Shown here: piece by piece, positions 23,319-30,794 of the stretch | Layout: each line of letters starts with the position of its first letter | Position numbering within the stretch: the first letter of the stretch is position 1 | Source of the DNA: Arenimonas terrae | Lineage (GTDB): Bacteria; Pseudomonadota; Gammaproteobacteria; Xanthomonadales; Xanthomonadaceae | Assembly: GCF_006265115.1 (NCBI RefSeq) | Contig: NZ_SMDR01000003.1 | Span: 1 to 64,000, forward strand | DNA length: 64,000 bases | Direction of reading: 5' to 3' | Position numbers and translations under genes: made by a program | The notes under the pieces: generated by a model | Told to the model about the DNA's origin: nothing | The model's database searches: none | The model's input: the letters and a program-made list of their open reading frames with translations, nothing else

Positions 23319-23371
23319 TGCGGGGTCGGATGATCTTAACGTTTGAAACGTTAAGATCATCCGACCCCGCA
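23319..23371. repeat. Perfect hairpin element, 26-nt arms, 1-nt centre
   Basis: The left arm (23319-23344, beginning TGCGGGGTCGGATGATCTTA) is the exact reverse complement of the right arm (23346-23371) around G23345. It lies between the ubiE promoter and the arsC-like gene, on the 5' side of both. The GGGGTC at the outer end is shared with the elements at 25722 and 37239, suggesting a REP-like or transposase-mobilised family; this grouping is inference. Confidence 0.9.
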
Positions 23372-23384
23372 CTTTGGTGATGTG

Positions 23385-23741
23385 ATGTTCTGGTACTGGC
23401 ATAACCCGCGCTGCAGCAAGTCCCGCGAGGGCCTGGCCCTGCTGGCCGCGCATGGCCTGGCGCCCGGAATCGTCGACTACCTGTCCGAGCCGCCGAGTCC
23501 GGCCCGCCTGCGCGGCCTGTTCAAGAAGCTGGGCGGCGACCCGCGCCAGCTGGTGCGCTTCAAGGAGGACGAGGCCCGCGCCCTGGGCCTGACGCCCGAC
23601 GACCGGCGCCCGGCCGCGGAATGGGCCCGGCTGCTGGCCGCGCATCCGCGCCTGATCGAACGGCCCGTGCTCGAACGCGGCGACCGCGCCGTGATCGGCC
23701 GGCCGACAGAGCGGCTGCTGGAGCTGCTGGACCCGGCCTGA
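23385..23741 (+). CDS. ArsC-like arsenate reductase family protein
   Basis: A 118-aa thioredoxin-fold protein. [17 protein letters not shown] carries the catalytic Cys of glutaredoxin-type ArsC/Spx/YffB proteins. The segment [17 protein letters not shown] and [23 protein letters not shown] fits the family end. The ATG at 23385 is chosen over the preceding GTG. Arsenate as substrate cannot be confirmed from the sequence; no ars operon lies nearby, so a YffB/Spx-like role is equally possible. Confidence 0.85.
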   Translation: MFWYWHNPRCSKSREGLALLAAHGLAPGIVDYLSEPPSPARLRGLFKKLGGDPRQLVRFKEDEARALGLTPDDRRPAAEWARLLAAHPRLIERPVLERGDRAVIGRPTERLLELLDPA

Positions 23742-23843
23742 GCCCGCGCGGCGGCTCCGCCGGACTGCCCGCCCGTGACCTCCGGCCCGCTTGTAAGCTT
23801 GCCGGCCCGGCCCCATCCCGGGAGTTCCCGCCAAGGAAACCGC

Positions 23844-24383
23844 ATGGACCCGACCGTTTTCCACGCCACCACCATCCTTTCCGTGCGCCGCGGCGACCGC
23901 GTCGTGGTCGCCGGCGATGGCCAGGTCACCCTGGGCCACACGGTGATGAAGGCCAATGCCCGCAAAGTGCGCCGCCTGGCCAATGGCAGGGTGCTGGCCG
24001 GTTTCGCCGGCGCGGCCGCCGACGCCTTCACCCTGTTCGAAGTATTCGAGGCCAAGCTCGACAAACACGGTGGCAAGCTGCTGCACGCCGCGGTGGAGAT
24101 GGCCAAGGAATGGCGCACCGACCGCCGCCTGGGCAAGCTCGAAGCGCTGCTGGCCGTGGCCGACAAGGACAGCTCGCTGATCATCTCCGGCAACGGCGAC
24201 GTGATCGAACCCGAGGACGGCCTGGTCGCGATCGGCTCCGGCGGCCCCTACGCCCTGGCCGCGGCCCGCGCCCTGCTGCAGCACACCGAGCTCGACGCCC
24301 GCGCGATCGCCGAGGCCTCGCTCAACGTCGCCGGCGACATCTGCATCTACACCAACCGCAATCTCGTGGTCGAGGAACTGTGA
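23844..24383 (+). CDS. hslV: ATP-dependent protease peptidase subunit HslV
   Basis: A 179-aa N-terminal-nucleophile peptidase of the HslUV (ClpQY) protease. [35 protein letters not shown] places the catalytic Thr at residue 9 after an 8-residue propeptide (MDPTVFHA). [20 protein letters not shown] is the conserved end loop. Assembles as two hexamers with HslU. AAGGAAACCGC precedes the ATG. The TGA overlaps the hslU ATG (TGATG), ensuring coupled expression. Confidence 0.97.
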   Translation: MDPTVFHATTILSVRRGDRVVVAGDGQVTLGHTVMKANARKVRRLANGRVLAGFAGAAADAFTLFEVFEAKLDKHGGKLLHAAVEMAKEWRTDRRLGKLEALLAVADKDSSLIISGNGDVIEPEDGLVAIGSGGPYALAAARALLQHTELDARAIAEASLNVAGDICIYTNRNLVVEEL

Positions 24384-25720
24384 TGAGCCAGCTGACCCCC
24401 CGCGAGATCGTCGGCGAGCTCGACCGCTACATCGTCGGCCAGGCCGCGGCCAAACGCGCCGTCGCCATCGCCCTGCGCAACCGCTGGCGGCGCATGCAGC
24501 TCGACCCCGCGCTGCGCGACGAGGTGATGCCCAAGAACATCCTGATGATCGGCCCGACCGGCGTCGGCAAGACCGAGATCGCCCGTCGGCTGGCCGCGCT
24601 CGCCAACGCGCCCTTCGTCAAGGTCGAGGCCACGCGTTTCACCGAGGTCGGCTACGTCGGCAAGGACGTCGAGCAGATCATCCGCGACCTGGCCGACGGC
24701 GCGGTGAAGATGTTCCGCGAACAGGCCAAGACGCGCGTGCGCACCCAGGCCGAAGAGCGCGCCGAGGACCGCATCCTCGACGCGCTGCTGCCCAAGCGGC
24801 GCGGCCCGGGCTTCATGGTCGAGGTCGCGCCCGACGGCGAGAACGAGACCCGCAACAAGCTCCGCAAGCAGCTGCGCAGCGGCGAGCTGGACGACCGCGA
24901 GATCGAGCTCGAGCTCAGCCCGCCGGCCGGCGGCATGGACATCATGACCCCGCCGGGCATGGAGGAGATGGGCCAGCAGCTGCGCCAGATGTTCCAGAAC
25001 CTGGGCGGCGGCAAGGCGCAGAAACGCAGCGTCACGATCACCGCGGCGCGGCCGCTGCTGGTCGAGGAAGAGGCCGCCAAGCTGGTGAACGAAGAGGAGA
25101 TCCGCGCCCAGGCCATCACCGCCTGCGAGCAGAACGGCATCGTCTTCATCGACGAGATCGACAAGGTGGCCAAGCGCCAGGACGAGATCGGCGGCGGCGG
25201 CGTCAGCCGCGAGGGCGTGCAGCGCGACCTGCTGCCGCTGGTGGAAGGCTCGACCGTCAGCACCAAGTACGGTGTGGTGCGCACCGACCACATCCTGTTC
25301 ATCGCCTCGGGCGCCTTCCACCTGTCCAAGCCTTCGGACCTGATCCCCGAGCTGCAGGGCCGTTTCCCGATCCGGGTCGAACTGACCGCGCTCAGCCGCG
25401 ACGACTTCAAGCGCATCCTGACCGAACCTAAAAACGCCCTGACCCGGCAGTACATGGCCCTGCTGGCCACCGAGGGCGTGAACATCGGCTTCGACCCCGA
25501 TGCAATCGACCGGCTGGCCGAGATCGCCTTCCAGATCAACGAGCGCCAGGAGAACATCGGCGCCCGCCGACTGCACACGGTGCTGGAGAAGCTGCTGGAG
25601 AAGCTCAGCTTCGAGGCCCCGGACAAGGGCGGGCTGTCGCTGATGGTGGACCGGGCCATGGTGGACGCCCAGCTGGGCGACGCCGTGAAGGACCCCGACC
25701 TCTCCCGCTACATCCTGTAA
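24383..25720 (+). CDS. hslU: ATP-dependent protease ATPase subunit HslU
   Basis: A 445-aa AAA+ unfoldase. GPTGVGKTE (from residue 57) is Walker A and VFIDEIDK (from about 254) Walker B, and the GYVG pore loop ([10 protein letters not shown]) follows the P-loop. An I-domain insert (about residues 110-230) and the C-terminal [12 protein letters not shown] and family motif [21 protein letters not shown] are present. Works with HslV to degrade damaged or regulatory proteins. The stop is 2 nt before a hairpin element that may act as terminator. Confidence 0.97.
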   Translation: MSQLTPREIVGELDRYIVGQAAAKRAVAIALRNRWRRMQLDPALRDEVMPKNILMIGPTGVGKTEIARRLAALANAPFVKVEATRFTEVGYVGKDVEQIIRDLADGAVKMFREQAKTRVRTQAEERAEDRILDALLPKRRGPGFMVEVAPDGENETRNKLRKQLRSGELDDREIELELSPPAGGMDIMTPPGMEEMGQQLRQMFQNLGGGKAQKRSVTITAARPLLVEEEAAKLVNEEEIRAQAITACEQNGIVFIDEIDKVAKRQDEIGGGGVSREGVQRDLLPLVEGSTVSTKYGVVRTDHILFIASGAFHLSKPSDLIPELQGRFPIRVELTALSRDDFKRILTEPKNALTRQYMALLATEGVNIGFDPDAIDRLAEIAFQINERQENIGARRLHTVLEKLLEKLSFEAPDKGGLSLMVDRAMVDAQLGDAVKDPDLSRYIL

Positions 25721-25721
25721 C

Positions 25722-25804
25722 TCCGGGGTCAGAGTGCATTTATCTTCGTCACCGCGCCGGCAGCCGCCTGGAGGCGGCAAAGATAAATGCACTCTGACCC
25801 CGGA
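25722..25804. repeat. Hairpin (REP-like) element, 25-nt arms
   Basis: The left arm starts TCCGGGGTCAGAGTGCATTT (25722-25746) and the right arm (25780-25804) is its exact reverse complement. The 33-nt loop contains a smaller hairpin GCCGCC-TGGA-GGCGGC. The same arm sequence recurs at 37239-37328. Its position right after hslU suggests it may end that transcript. Confidence 0.92.
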
Positions 25805-25854
25805 TTTGGCTGTCAGGTTTCAGCCCTGGGGCCGGTCTATCGGACCAGACGCCC

Positions 25855-26433
25855 ATGGACCCGGACATGCCCGCCGCCGCCCTCGCCCGCCTGCCCACGC
25901 CGCGCCCGCCCGCGCGGCCGATGCCTGAGCCGGCCGTGACCACGGCCGCCACCGACATCGAAACCGTGCTGCGCGAGCACGGCGCGATGCTGGCGCGCAT
26001 CGCGGGCAGCTACGAGTCCGAACGCGCCCGTCGCGACGACCTGCTGCAGGAGATCACCGTGGCGGTATGGCGCGCGCTGCCGTCCTGGCGCGGGGATGCC
26101 TCGCTGCGCACCTTCGCGGCACGGGTCGCGCACAACCGCGCCATCGACCACCTGGCCCGGGAAAAGCGCGCCCAGGGCGACGAGCTCGACGACCACCATC
26201 CGGACCCGGATGCCAGCCCGGTGCAGCACGCCGAAACCCAGCAGCGCCGCGAGGACCTGGTCGCCGCGGTGCGCCGCCTGCCGCTGGGCCAGCGGCAAGT
26301 GGTGGTGCTGGCCCTGGAAGGTTTTTCGCAGAACGAAATCGGCCAGGCCCTGGGCCTGGAGGACAACACCGTGGCACAGCGCCTGAGCCGCGCGCGCCGG
26401 CAGCTGCAGCAGTGGCTGCAAGGAGCGGCCTGA
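25855..26433 (+). CDS. ECF-type RNA polymerase sigma factor
   Basis: A 192-aa sigma-70 family protein. Region 2 (about residues 40-110, LREHGAMLARIAGSYES...RDDLLQEITVAVWRALPSW) and region 4 (about 135-185, AAVRRLPLGQRQVVVLALEGFSQNEIGQALGLEDNTVAQRLSRARRQL, with a helix-turn-helix) are clear. The N-terminal extension is Pro/Ala-rich. The TGA overlaps the next ATG (TGATG), linking it to a membrane protein that is a plausible anti-sigma partner. Signal unknown. Confidence 0.93.
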   Translation: MDPDMPAAALARLPTPRPPARPMPEPAVTTAATDIETVLREHGAMLARIAGSYESERARRDDLLQEITVAVWRALPSWRGDASLRTFAARVAHNRAIDHLAREKRAQGDELDDHHPDPDASPVQHAETQQRREDLVAAVRRLPLGQRQVVVLALEGFSQNEIGQALGLEDNTVAQRLSRARRQLQQWLQGAA

Positions 26434-27011
26434 TGGACCCGAACCTGGACTGGAAGGCTCTGGGCGACACCTGGCGCGATCAGCCGGTGCCGGCAATCGA
26501 CCCCGAGGCGATCGGCCGCGAGATCCGTCGGCGCGGCCGGCGGCTGCGCTGGCTGGTCGGCGCCGAGGCGCTGTTTTCGGCGCTGGCGATCGGGCTGTGC
26601 GCCTGGATCGTGCAGCGGCCCGAGATCTCGTCGGTGGACCGCTGGGTATTCATCGGCCTGGGTGCCGTGCTGGCGGTCTACCAGGCGGGCGTGCTGTGGC
26701 TGCGCCGGCGCCAGCTGCGCGATGACGGCCGCAGCGTCGCCGACCTGGTGGAGCTGGAAATCCGGCGCACGCGTTCCGGCATCACCTATTGGCGCATCAG
26801 CCTGTGGACCGCCATGGCGCTGTGGCTGGGACTGGCGCTGGTGGTCTGGTTCGATGCCAGCGACACGCTGCGCAGGGGCTTCTGGCTGATGATCGCGATC
26901 AACGGGCCGATGATGCTGGCGGCGGCGGTGTTCATCTGGTGGCGCGGCCGGCGGTCGCTGGCGCGCATCACCCGGTTCGAGGCTCTGCGCGACCAGCTGC
27001 GCGGGCCCTAG
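26433..27011 (+). CDS. Membrane protein, likely anti-sigma partner, 192 aa
   Basis: An N-terminal cytosolic segment (LDWKALGDTWRDQPVPAIDPEAIGREIRRRGRRLR) precedes four hydrophobic helices (about residues 40-58, 68-88, 120-142 and 150-172). Such N-terminal domains may bind sigma, although no ZAS zinc motif (HxxxCxxC) is visible. The overlap of its start with the sigma stop argues for a functional pair. Name by context, not by homology. Confidence 0.65.
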   Translation: MDPNLDWKALGDTWRDQPVPAIDPEAIGREIRRRGRRLRWLVGAEALFSALAIGLCAWIVQRPEISSVDRWVFIGLGAVLAVYQAGVLWLRRRQLRDDGRSVADLVELEIRRTRSGITYWRISLWTAMALWLGLALVVWFDASDTLRRGFWLMIAINGPMMLAAAVFIWWRGRRSLARITRFEALRDQLRGP

Positions 27012-27014
27012 AAT
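27009..27014 (+). promoter_or_regulatory. -10 box of a leaderless DUF971 transcript
   Basis: TAGAAT is followed by GGCGCA (6 nt) and the ATG at 27021. It overlaps the stop codon of the preceding gene. No clear -35. Confidence 0.45.
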
Positions 27015-27020
27015 GGCGCA

Positions 27021-27377
27021 ATGACGACGACGCCCCGCCCCACCGACCTGATCCTTCACCAGGCCTCGCACGCGCTGGAGGTCGCCTTCGACGACGGCCA
27101 GCGTTTCCGCCTGCCCTGCGAATACCTGCGGGTGGAATCGCCCAGCGCCGAGGTGCAGGGCCACGGCCCCGGCCAGAAGGTGCTGGTGCACGGCAAACGC
27201 GACGTCAACGTGCGCGCGATCGAGCCGATGGGCAACTACGGGGTGCTGCTGCGCTTCGACGACGGCCACGACACCGGCATCTTCAGCTGGTCGCTGTTGC
27301 ACCAGCTGGGCCGCGAATACGAAGGCCGCTGGGCCGCCTACACCGCGGCGCTGGAAGCCGCCGGCCGATCCCGCTGA
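27021..27377 (+). CDS. DUF971 (gamma-butyrobetaine hydroxylase N-terminal-like) protein
   Basis: A 118-aa protein with [37 protein letters not shown] and [27 protein letters not shown], the conserved ends of DUF971. Relatives include the N-terminal domain of gamma-butyrobetaine hydroxylase and small proteins linked to Fe-S metabolism. No enzymatic domain follows. The stop is 2 nt before the convergent xerC stop. Confidence 0.9.
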   Translation: MTTTPRPTDLILHQASHALEVAFDDGQRFRLPCEYLRVESPSAEVQGHGPGQKVLVHGKRDVNVRAIEPMGNYGVLLRFDDGHDTGIFSWSLLHQLGREYEGRWAAYTAALEAAGRSR

Positions 27378-27378
27378 G

Positions 27379-28308
27379 TCAGGGCTTCCGTTTCGCGCGC
27401 GGGTGCGCGGCGTCGTAGACCTTGGCCAGGTGCTGGAAGTCGAGGTGGGTGTAGATCTGGGTGGTGGCGATGTCGGCGTGGCCGAGCAGTTCCTGCACGC
27501 CGCGCAGGTCGCCGCTCGATTCGAGCACGTGGCTGGCGAAACTGTGCCGCAGCAAGTGCGGATGCACCCGCTTGAACAGGCCCTGCTGCATCGCCAGCAC
27601 GCGCAGCCGCAGCTGCACGGTGCGTGGGCTGATCGGCCCGCCGGCGCGGCCCGGGAACACCGGCGCGTCCGCCGCGGGCTTCGACTCCTCGCGCCAGGCC
27701 TGCAGCGCGTCGCGGGCATGGCTTCCGACCGGCACCACGCGGGTCTTGCGGCCCTTGCCGGTGACCGTGACCAGGCCGTCAGCGAGCGCGAGCTCGCGCC
27801 AGCGCAGCGCGCACAGTTCCGACAGGCGCAGACCGGAGGAGTAGAACAGCTCCAGCATCGCGCGGTCGCGCACGCCCATCGGCGTGTCGGTCGGCACTTC
27901 GACCAGGCGCGTCATCTCGTCGGCGTCGAGCACCTGCGGCAGTTTGCGCGGCGACTTGGGCGCGCGCAGGCCGCTGGCCGGATCCAGTTCGCTGGTCTGC
28001 GACCGGTTGAGCCAGCGGTAGAAGCTGCGCACCGCCGACAGCCGGCGCTGCAGGCTCTTTCCCGACAGGCCGCGCCGGTGCGCGCCGGCGACGTAACCGC
28101 GCAGTGTTTCCTGGCGCAGGCGCCGCCAGTCGTCGAGCCCCTGGCCCGACATCCACGTCGCCAGGTCGGACAAGTCGCGCCGGTAGGCGTCGAGCGTATG
28201 CGGCGACAGCCGCCGTTCGACCGCGAGATAGCCCAGGAAAGCTTCGAGTTCGCGCTGCAGCGACGCCGCCGCCGGCGCTGCGTCCGCCCGTGGCGCGCCC
28301 GCCTTCAT
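27379..28308 (-). CDS. xerC: Tyrosine recombinase XerC
   Basis: A 309-aa site-specific recombinase that resolves chromosome dimers at dif with XerD. The N-terminal core-binding domain (about residues 15-100, [26 protein letters not shown]) is followed by the catalytic domain with Arg in [24 protein letters not shown] (His/Arg), [15 protein letters not shown] (second His, then nucleophile Tyr). The ATG at 28308 overlaps the DUF484 stop. Placement with dapF and DUF484 is the standard gammaproteobacterial cluster. Confidence 0.95.
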   Translation of the reverse strand: MKAGAPRADAAPAAASLQRELEAFLGYLAVERRLSPHTLDAYRRDLSDLATWMSGQGLDDWRRLRQETLRGYVAGAHRRGLSGKSLQRRLSAVRSFYRWLNRSQTSELDPASGLRAPKSPRKLPQVLDADEMTRLVEVPTDTPMGVRDRAMLELFYSSGLRLSELCALRWRELALADGLVTVTGKGRKTRVVPVGSHARDALQAWREESKPAADAPVFPGRAGGPISPRTVQLRLRVLAMQQGLFKRVHPHLLRHSFASHVLESSGDLRGVQELLGHADIATTQIYTHLDFQHLAKVYDAAHPRAKRKP

Positions 28309-28982
28309 CCGCGCGGGTAGCGGCCCAGGGCGGTGACCAGGGACTCGGCCATCAGGCGCAGGAACAGGGTGCCCATGCCCGGGAAGAATCGGTTCGGGTC
28401 CGAGCTGCCGACGCTGAGCATGCCGATGCCGGGCAGCGGCAGCAGCACCGACGACGCCGCGCGCTCCTGGTGGTCGCCGTACAGCAGGGCCAGCTTGTCC
28501 TGGTTGAGGCGGCCGCACAGCGGCTCGTTGCCGGCCAGGAAATCGCGGAACGGCGCCAGCGACGCATCCTTCTCCGGGATCACCTTCAGCCAGTCGGCCG
28601 ACAGGCCCTCCACGGGATGGAACAGCACCACGCGCACGACCTCGCCCTGGAAGTCCTCGCCCAGCACCGCAACCATGGTGCGCACGGTGTCGGCGGCGCT
28701 GCTGGCGCGCATCAGCGCCAGGCTGAGCTGGTGCGTGCGCACGGCCAGGCGCTCGTTGTCCTGGGCGTTGTTGAACAGTTCGGTGAGCCGGCGAGTGAGT
28801 TCGCGGTTCTTGTCGCGCAGCACGTCCAGCTGGTAGCTGGCGAGCGAGGCCGCCTTTCCTTCCTCCTTCGGCACCACCAGCGACATCGCCAGGTCCGGGA
28901 ACTGGCCCAGGAAGGTCGGATGGCGGCGCAGGAAGGTCGCCACTTCGTGGGCGCCCAGGCGTTCGTTCTTCTCTTCGATCAT
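28305..28982 (-). CDS. DUF484 family protein
   Basis: A 225-aa soluble protein with the family opening VATFLRRHPTFLGQFPDLAMSLVVP, a coiled region (DVLRDKNRELTRRLTELFNNAQDNERL), then a GAF-like domain (about residues 95-225). The 4-nt overlap with xerC and its place before dapF match the conserved cluster. The ATG at 28982 has CAGGAGCGAGCG upstream. Function unknown; a signalling or DNA-metabolism role is guessed in the literature. Confidence 0.9.
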   Translation of the reverse strand: MIEEKNERLGAHEVATFLRRHPTFLGQFPDLAMSLVVPKEEGKAASLASYQLDVLRDKNRELTRRLTELFNNAQDNERLAVRTHQLSLALMRASSAADTVRTMVAVLGEDFQGEVVRVVLFHPVEGLSADWLKVIPEKDASLAPFRDFLAGNEPLCGRLNQDKLALLYGDHQERAASSVLLPLPGIGMLSVGSSDPNRFFPGMGTLFLRLMAESLVTALGRYPRG

Positions 28983-29022
28983 CGCTCGCTCCTGCTGCGG
29001 TTTCGTTCCGGCACGGCCGGCA

Positions 29023-29868
29023 TTATGGCGCCGGGAACACACCTTCGAACACGAAGGCGGTCGGGCCAGCCATCGTGATCGGCGCGTCGTCCGTGGGCCA
29101 GGTGATCTCCAGCGTGCCGCCCGGCAGCTCGACCTGCACGTGCCGGCCGACACGACCCTGGCGCACCAGCACGGCGACCGCGGCGCAGGCGCCGCTGCCG
29201 CAGGCCTGGGTCTCGCCGGCGCCCCGTTCGTACACGCGCAGTCGGATGCGGTCCGGCGCCAGCACCTGGGCGAAACCGACGTTGACGCTTTCGGGGAACT
29301 CGGGGCGCGCCTGCAGGGCCGGCCCCAGGATCGCCACCGGCGCCTCGGCCACCGACGGCACTTCGATCAGCGCGTGCGGATTGCCCATGGACACGGCGCC
29401 GAAATGCAGGCTGCCGCCGTTGACGTGCAGCTCGTAGCTGCTGGCCTCGGCGTGGGCGCGGAAGGGGATGCGCTCGGGGCGGAATTCGGGGCGGCCCATG
29501 CCCAGCGCATAACGCCCGGCGCCGAGCGCCTCGACGTCGATGGGGCCGGCGGGGCTGTCGAGCCGGAAGCGCGCGCCGGGCGCGGCGCCGTCGCGCTGCA
29601 GCCAGGCAGCGACGCAGCGGGCGCCGTTGCCGCACTGCTGGGCGGCGCTGCCGTCGGCATTCCAGATCCGGTAGGCGGCGACGCTGCCGGGCGTCGCCGG
29701 GTCTTCGACGGTCAGCAGCTGGTCGAAACCGACGCCGGTGTGGCGGTCGCCGAGCGCGCGGGCCAGCGCCGGCGTGGGCGCGGCGCGGCCACCGCGCAGA
29801 TCCAGCACCACGAAGTGATTGCCTGCGCCGTGCATCTTGCTGAAGCGCAGGGTGCCGGCGGCGGTCAT
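29023..29868 (-). CDS. dapF: Diaminopimelate epimerase
   Basis: A 281-aa PLP-independent epimerase converting LL- to meso-diaminopimelate for lysine and peptidoglycan synthesis. The two catalytic cysteines lie in SAAQQCGNGARC and ETQACGSGACAA, and the N-terminal MHGAGNHFVVLDLR is the family signature. Its start overlaps the lptM stop by 4 nt, and DUF484 follows 40 nt on. Confidence 0.96.
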   Translation of the reverse strand: MTAAGTLRFSKMHGAGNHFVVLDLRGGRAAPTPALARALGDRHTGVGFDQLLTVEDPATPGSVAAYRIWNADGSAAQQCGNGARCVAAWLQRDGAAPGARFRLDSPAGPIDVEALGAGRYALGMGRPEFRPERIPFRAHAEASSYELHVNGGSLHFGAVSMGNPHALIEVPSVAEAPVAILGPALQARPEFPESVNVGFAQVLAPDRIRLRVYERGAGETQACGSGACAAVAVLVRQGRVGRHVQVELPGGTLEITWPTDDAPITMAGPTAFVFEGVFPAP

Positions 29869-30005
29869 GGCGCGGCGGGCGGCTCGGTCTGTTCGGCCGG
29901 CTCGGGCTTTTGTGCCTTGTCGGGCAACACCAGCGGACCCTTGGTGCCGCAGGCGGCGACCAGGACCAGGCTCAACAGCAGCAGGGCGAGGCGGGAGGTT
30001 TTCAT
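29865..30005 (-). CDS. lptM: LptM-type small lipoprotein
   Basis: A 46-aa lipoprotein: signal with lipobox VAAC, then CGTKGPLVLPDKAQKPEP, the conserved motif of the LptM/YifL family that assists LptD maturation. Too short for many gene finders but strongly placed: it starts just upstream of dapF with ATGA overlap, the usual arrangement. A -10 box lies 6 nt before the ATG. Confidence 0.85.
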   Translation of the reverse strand: MKTSRLALLLLSLVLVAACGTKGPLVLPDKAQKPEPAEQTEPPAAP

Positions 30006-30011
30006 GGCGCG

Positions 30012-30017
30012 AGTATA
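30012..30017 (-). promoter_or_regulatory. -10 box of lptM-dapF-DUF484-xerC (leaderless)
   Basis: TATACT on the minus strand, then CGCGCC and the lptM ATG. The same CGCGCC spacer occurs before dtd. No consensus -35 is seen. Confidence 0.5.
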
Positions 30018-30050
30018 GTCCGGGGCAGGTTCCCGGAGCGCGGAGTGGAG

Positions 30051-30707
30051 ATGACGCTTTCTGCATGGCTGTGGGTGGGCGCCGCGGTGCTGGCGCTGGT
30101 GGCGATGCTGGCCTGGGGCCGGCGCCCGGCCGGCCGGCGCGCCTCGGGGCCGGGCGCGATCCGGCGGGGATTTGCCCTGCTGCTGCTGGTGCTGGCCCTG
30201 GGCCTGGTCGGCCTGGGCTGGCTGCTGCGCCAGTACGCCTGGCTGCTCGAGGACGTGCCGGTGGCGACGCTGTCCCTGGTCCAGGAGGCGCCGCAGCGCT
30301 ACCGCGCGACCTTCGTGCCCGAGGGCGGAGCCCCGGCCGATTTCGTGCTGCTGGGCGACGAATGGCAGCTCGATGCCCGCGTGATCCGCTGGACCCTGCC
30401 GGGCCAGCTGGCCGGCCTGCCGCCGGTCTACCGCTTCGAACGCCTGTCGGGACGTTATGGCGACCCCAAGCAGGACCTGGCCGCCCAGCGCAGCGTGCAC
30501 GACCTGCGCCATGACTGGGATTTCTGGGAGTTCCGCCAGCGCTGGCTGGCCGACCTGCCGATCGCCGACGCCCGCTGGGGCAGCGCCGCCTACCTGCCGA
30601 TGCTCGACGGCGCGCGCTATCAGGTCTTCATCAGCCCACGCGGCGGCCTGGTGGCCAAACCGGCGGATGCCGCCACCGAGCGGCTGCTCGACGAGGCCGA
30701 CTGGTAG
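30051..30707 (+). CDS. Membrane protein, 218 aa, unknown
   Basis: Two N-terminal helices (about residues 4-22 and 38-60) are followed by a periplasmic or cytosolic domain with LSLVQEAPQRYRATFVPEGGAPADFVLLGDEWQLDARVIRW and YRFERLSGRYGDPKQDLAAQRSVHDL. GGAG lies 3 nt before the ATG. Conserved hypothetical proteins of this layout are familiar from xanthomonads, but no function is known to me. Divergent from lptM; a terminator follows. Confidence 0.75.
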   Translation: MTLSAWLWVGAAVLALVAMLAWGRRPAGRRASGPGAIRRGFALLLLVLALGLVGLGWLLRQYAWLLEDVPVATLSLVQEAPQRYRATFVPEGGAPADFVLLGDEWQLDARVIRWTLPGQLAGLPPVYRFERLSGRYGDPKQDLAAQRSVHDLRHDWDFWEFRQRWLADLPIADARWGSAAYLPMLDGARYQVFISPRGGLVAKPADAATERLLDEADW

Positions 30708-30748
30708 CGAAACAGTGCCTGGCATCGGCCTGGCCCCGTTCCGGAAAA

Positions 30749-30780
30749 GAAAAAGGCCGGAGCATGCTCCGGCCCTTCTT
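30749..30780. terminator. Rho-independent terminator (bidirectional)
   Basis: Perfect palindrome GGCCGGAGC-AT-GCTCCGGCC (30755-30774) with an A-rich left flank and CTTCTTGTTT on the right. It serves the gene ending at 30707 and the convergent peptidase ending at 30795. Confidence 0.85.
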
Positions 30781-30794
30781 GTTTGCGGTGCCGG

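Noticed and set aside
23382-23384. GTG as start of the arsC-like gene
   Set aside because: The ATG three bases later gives the usual start for this family and the GTG has no better ribosome binding site.
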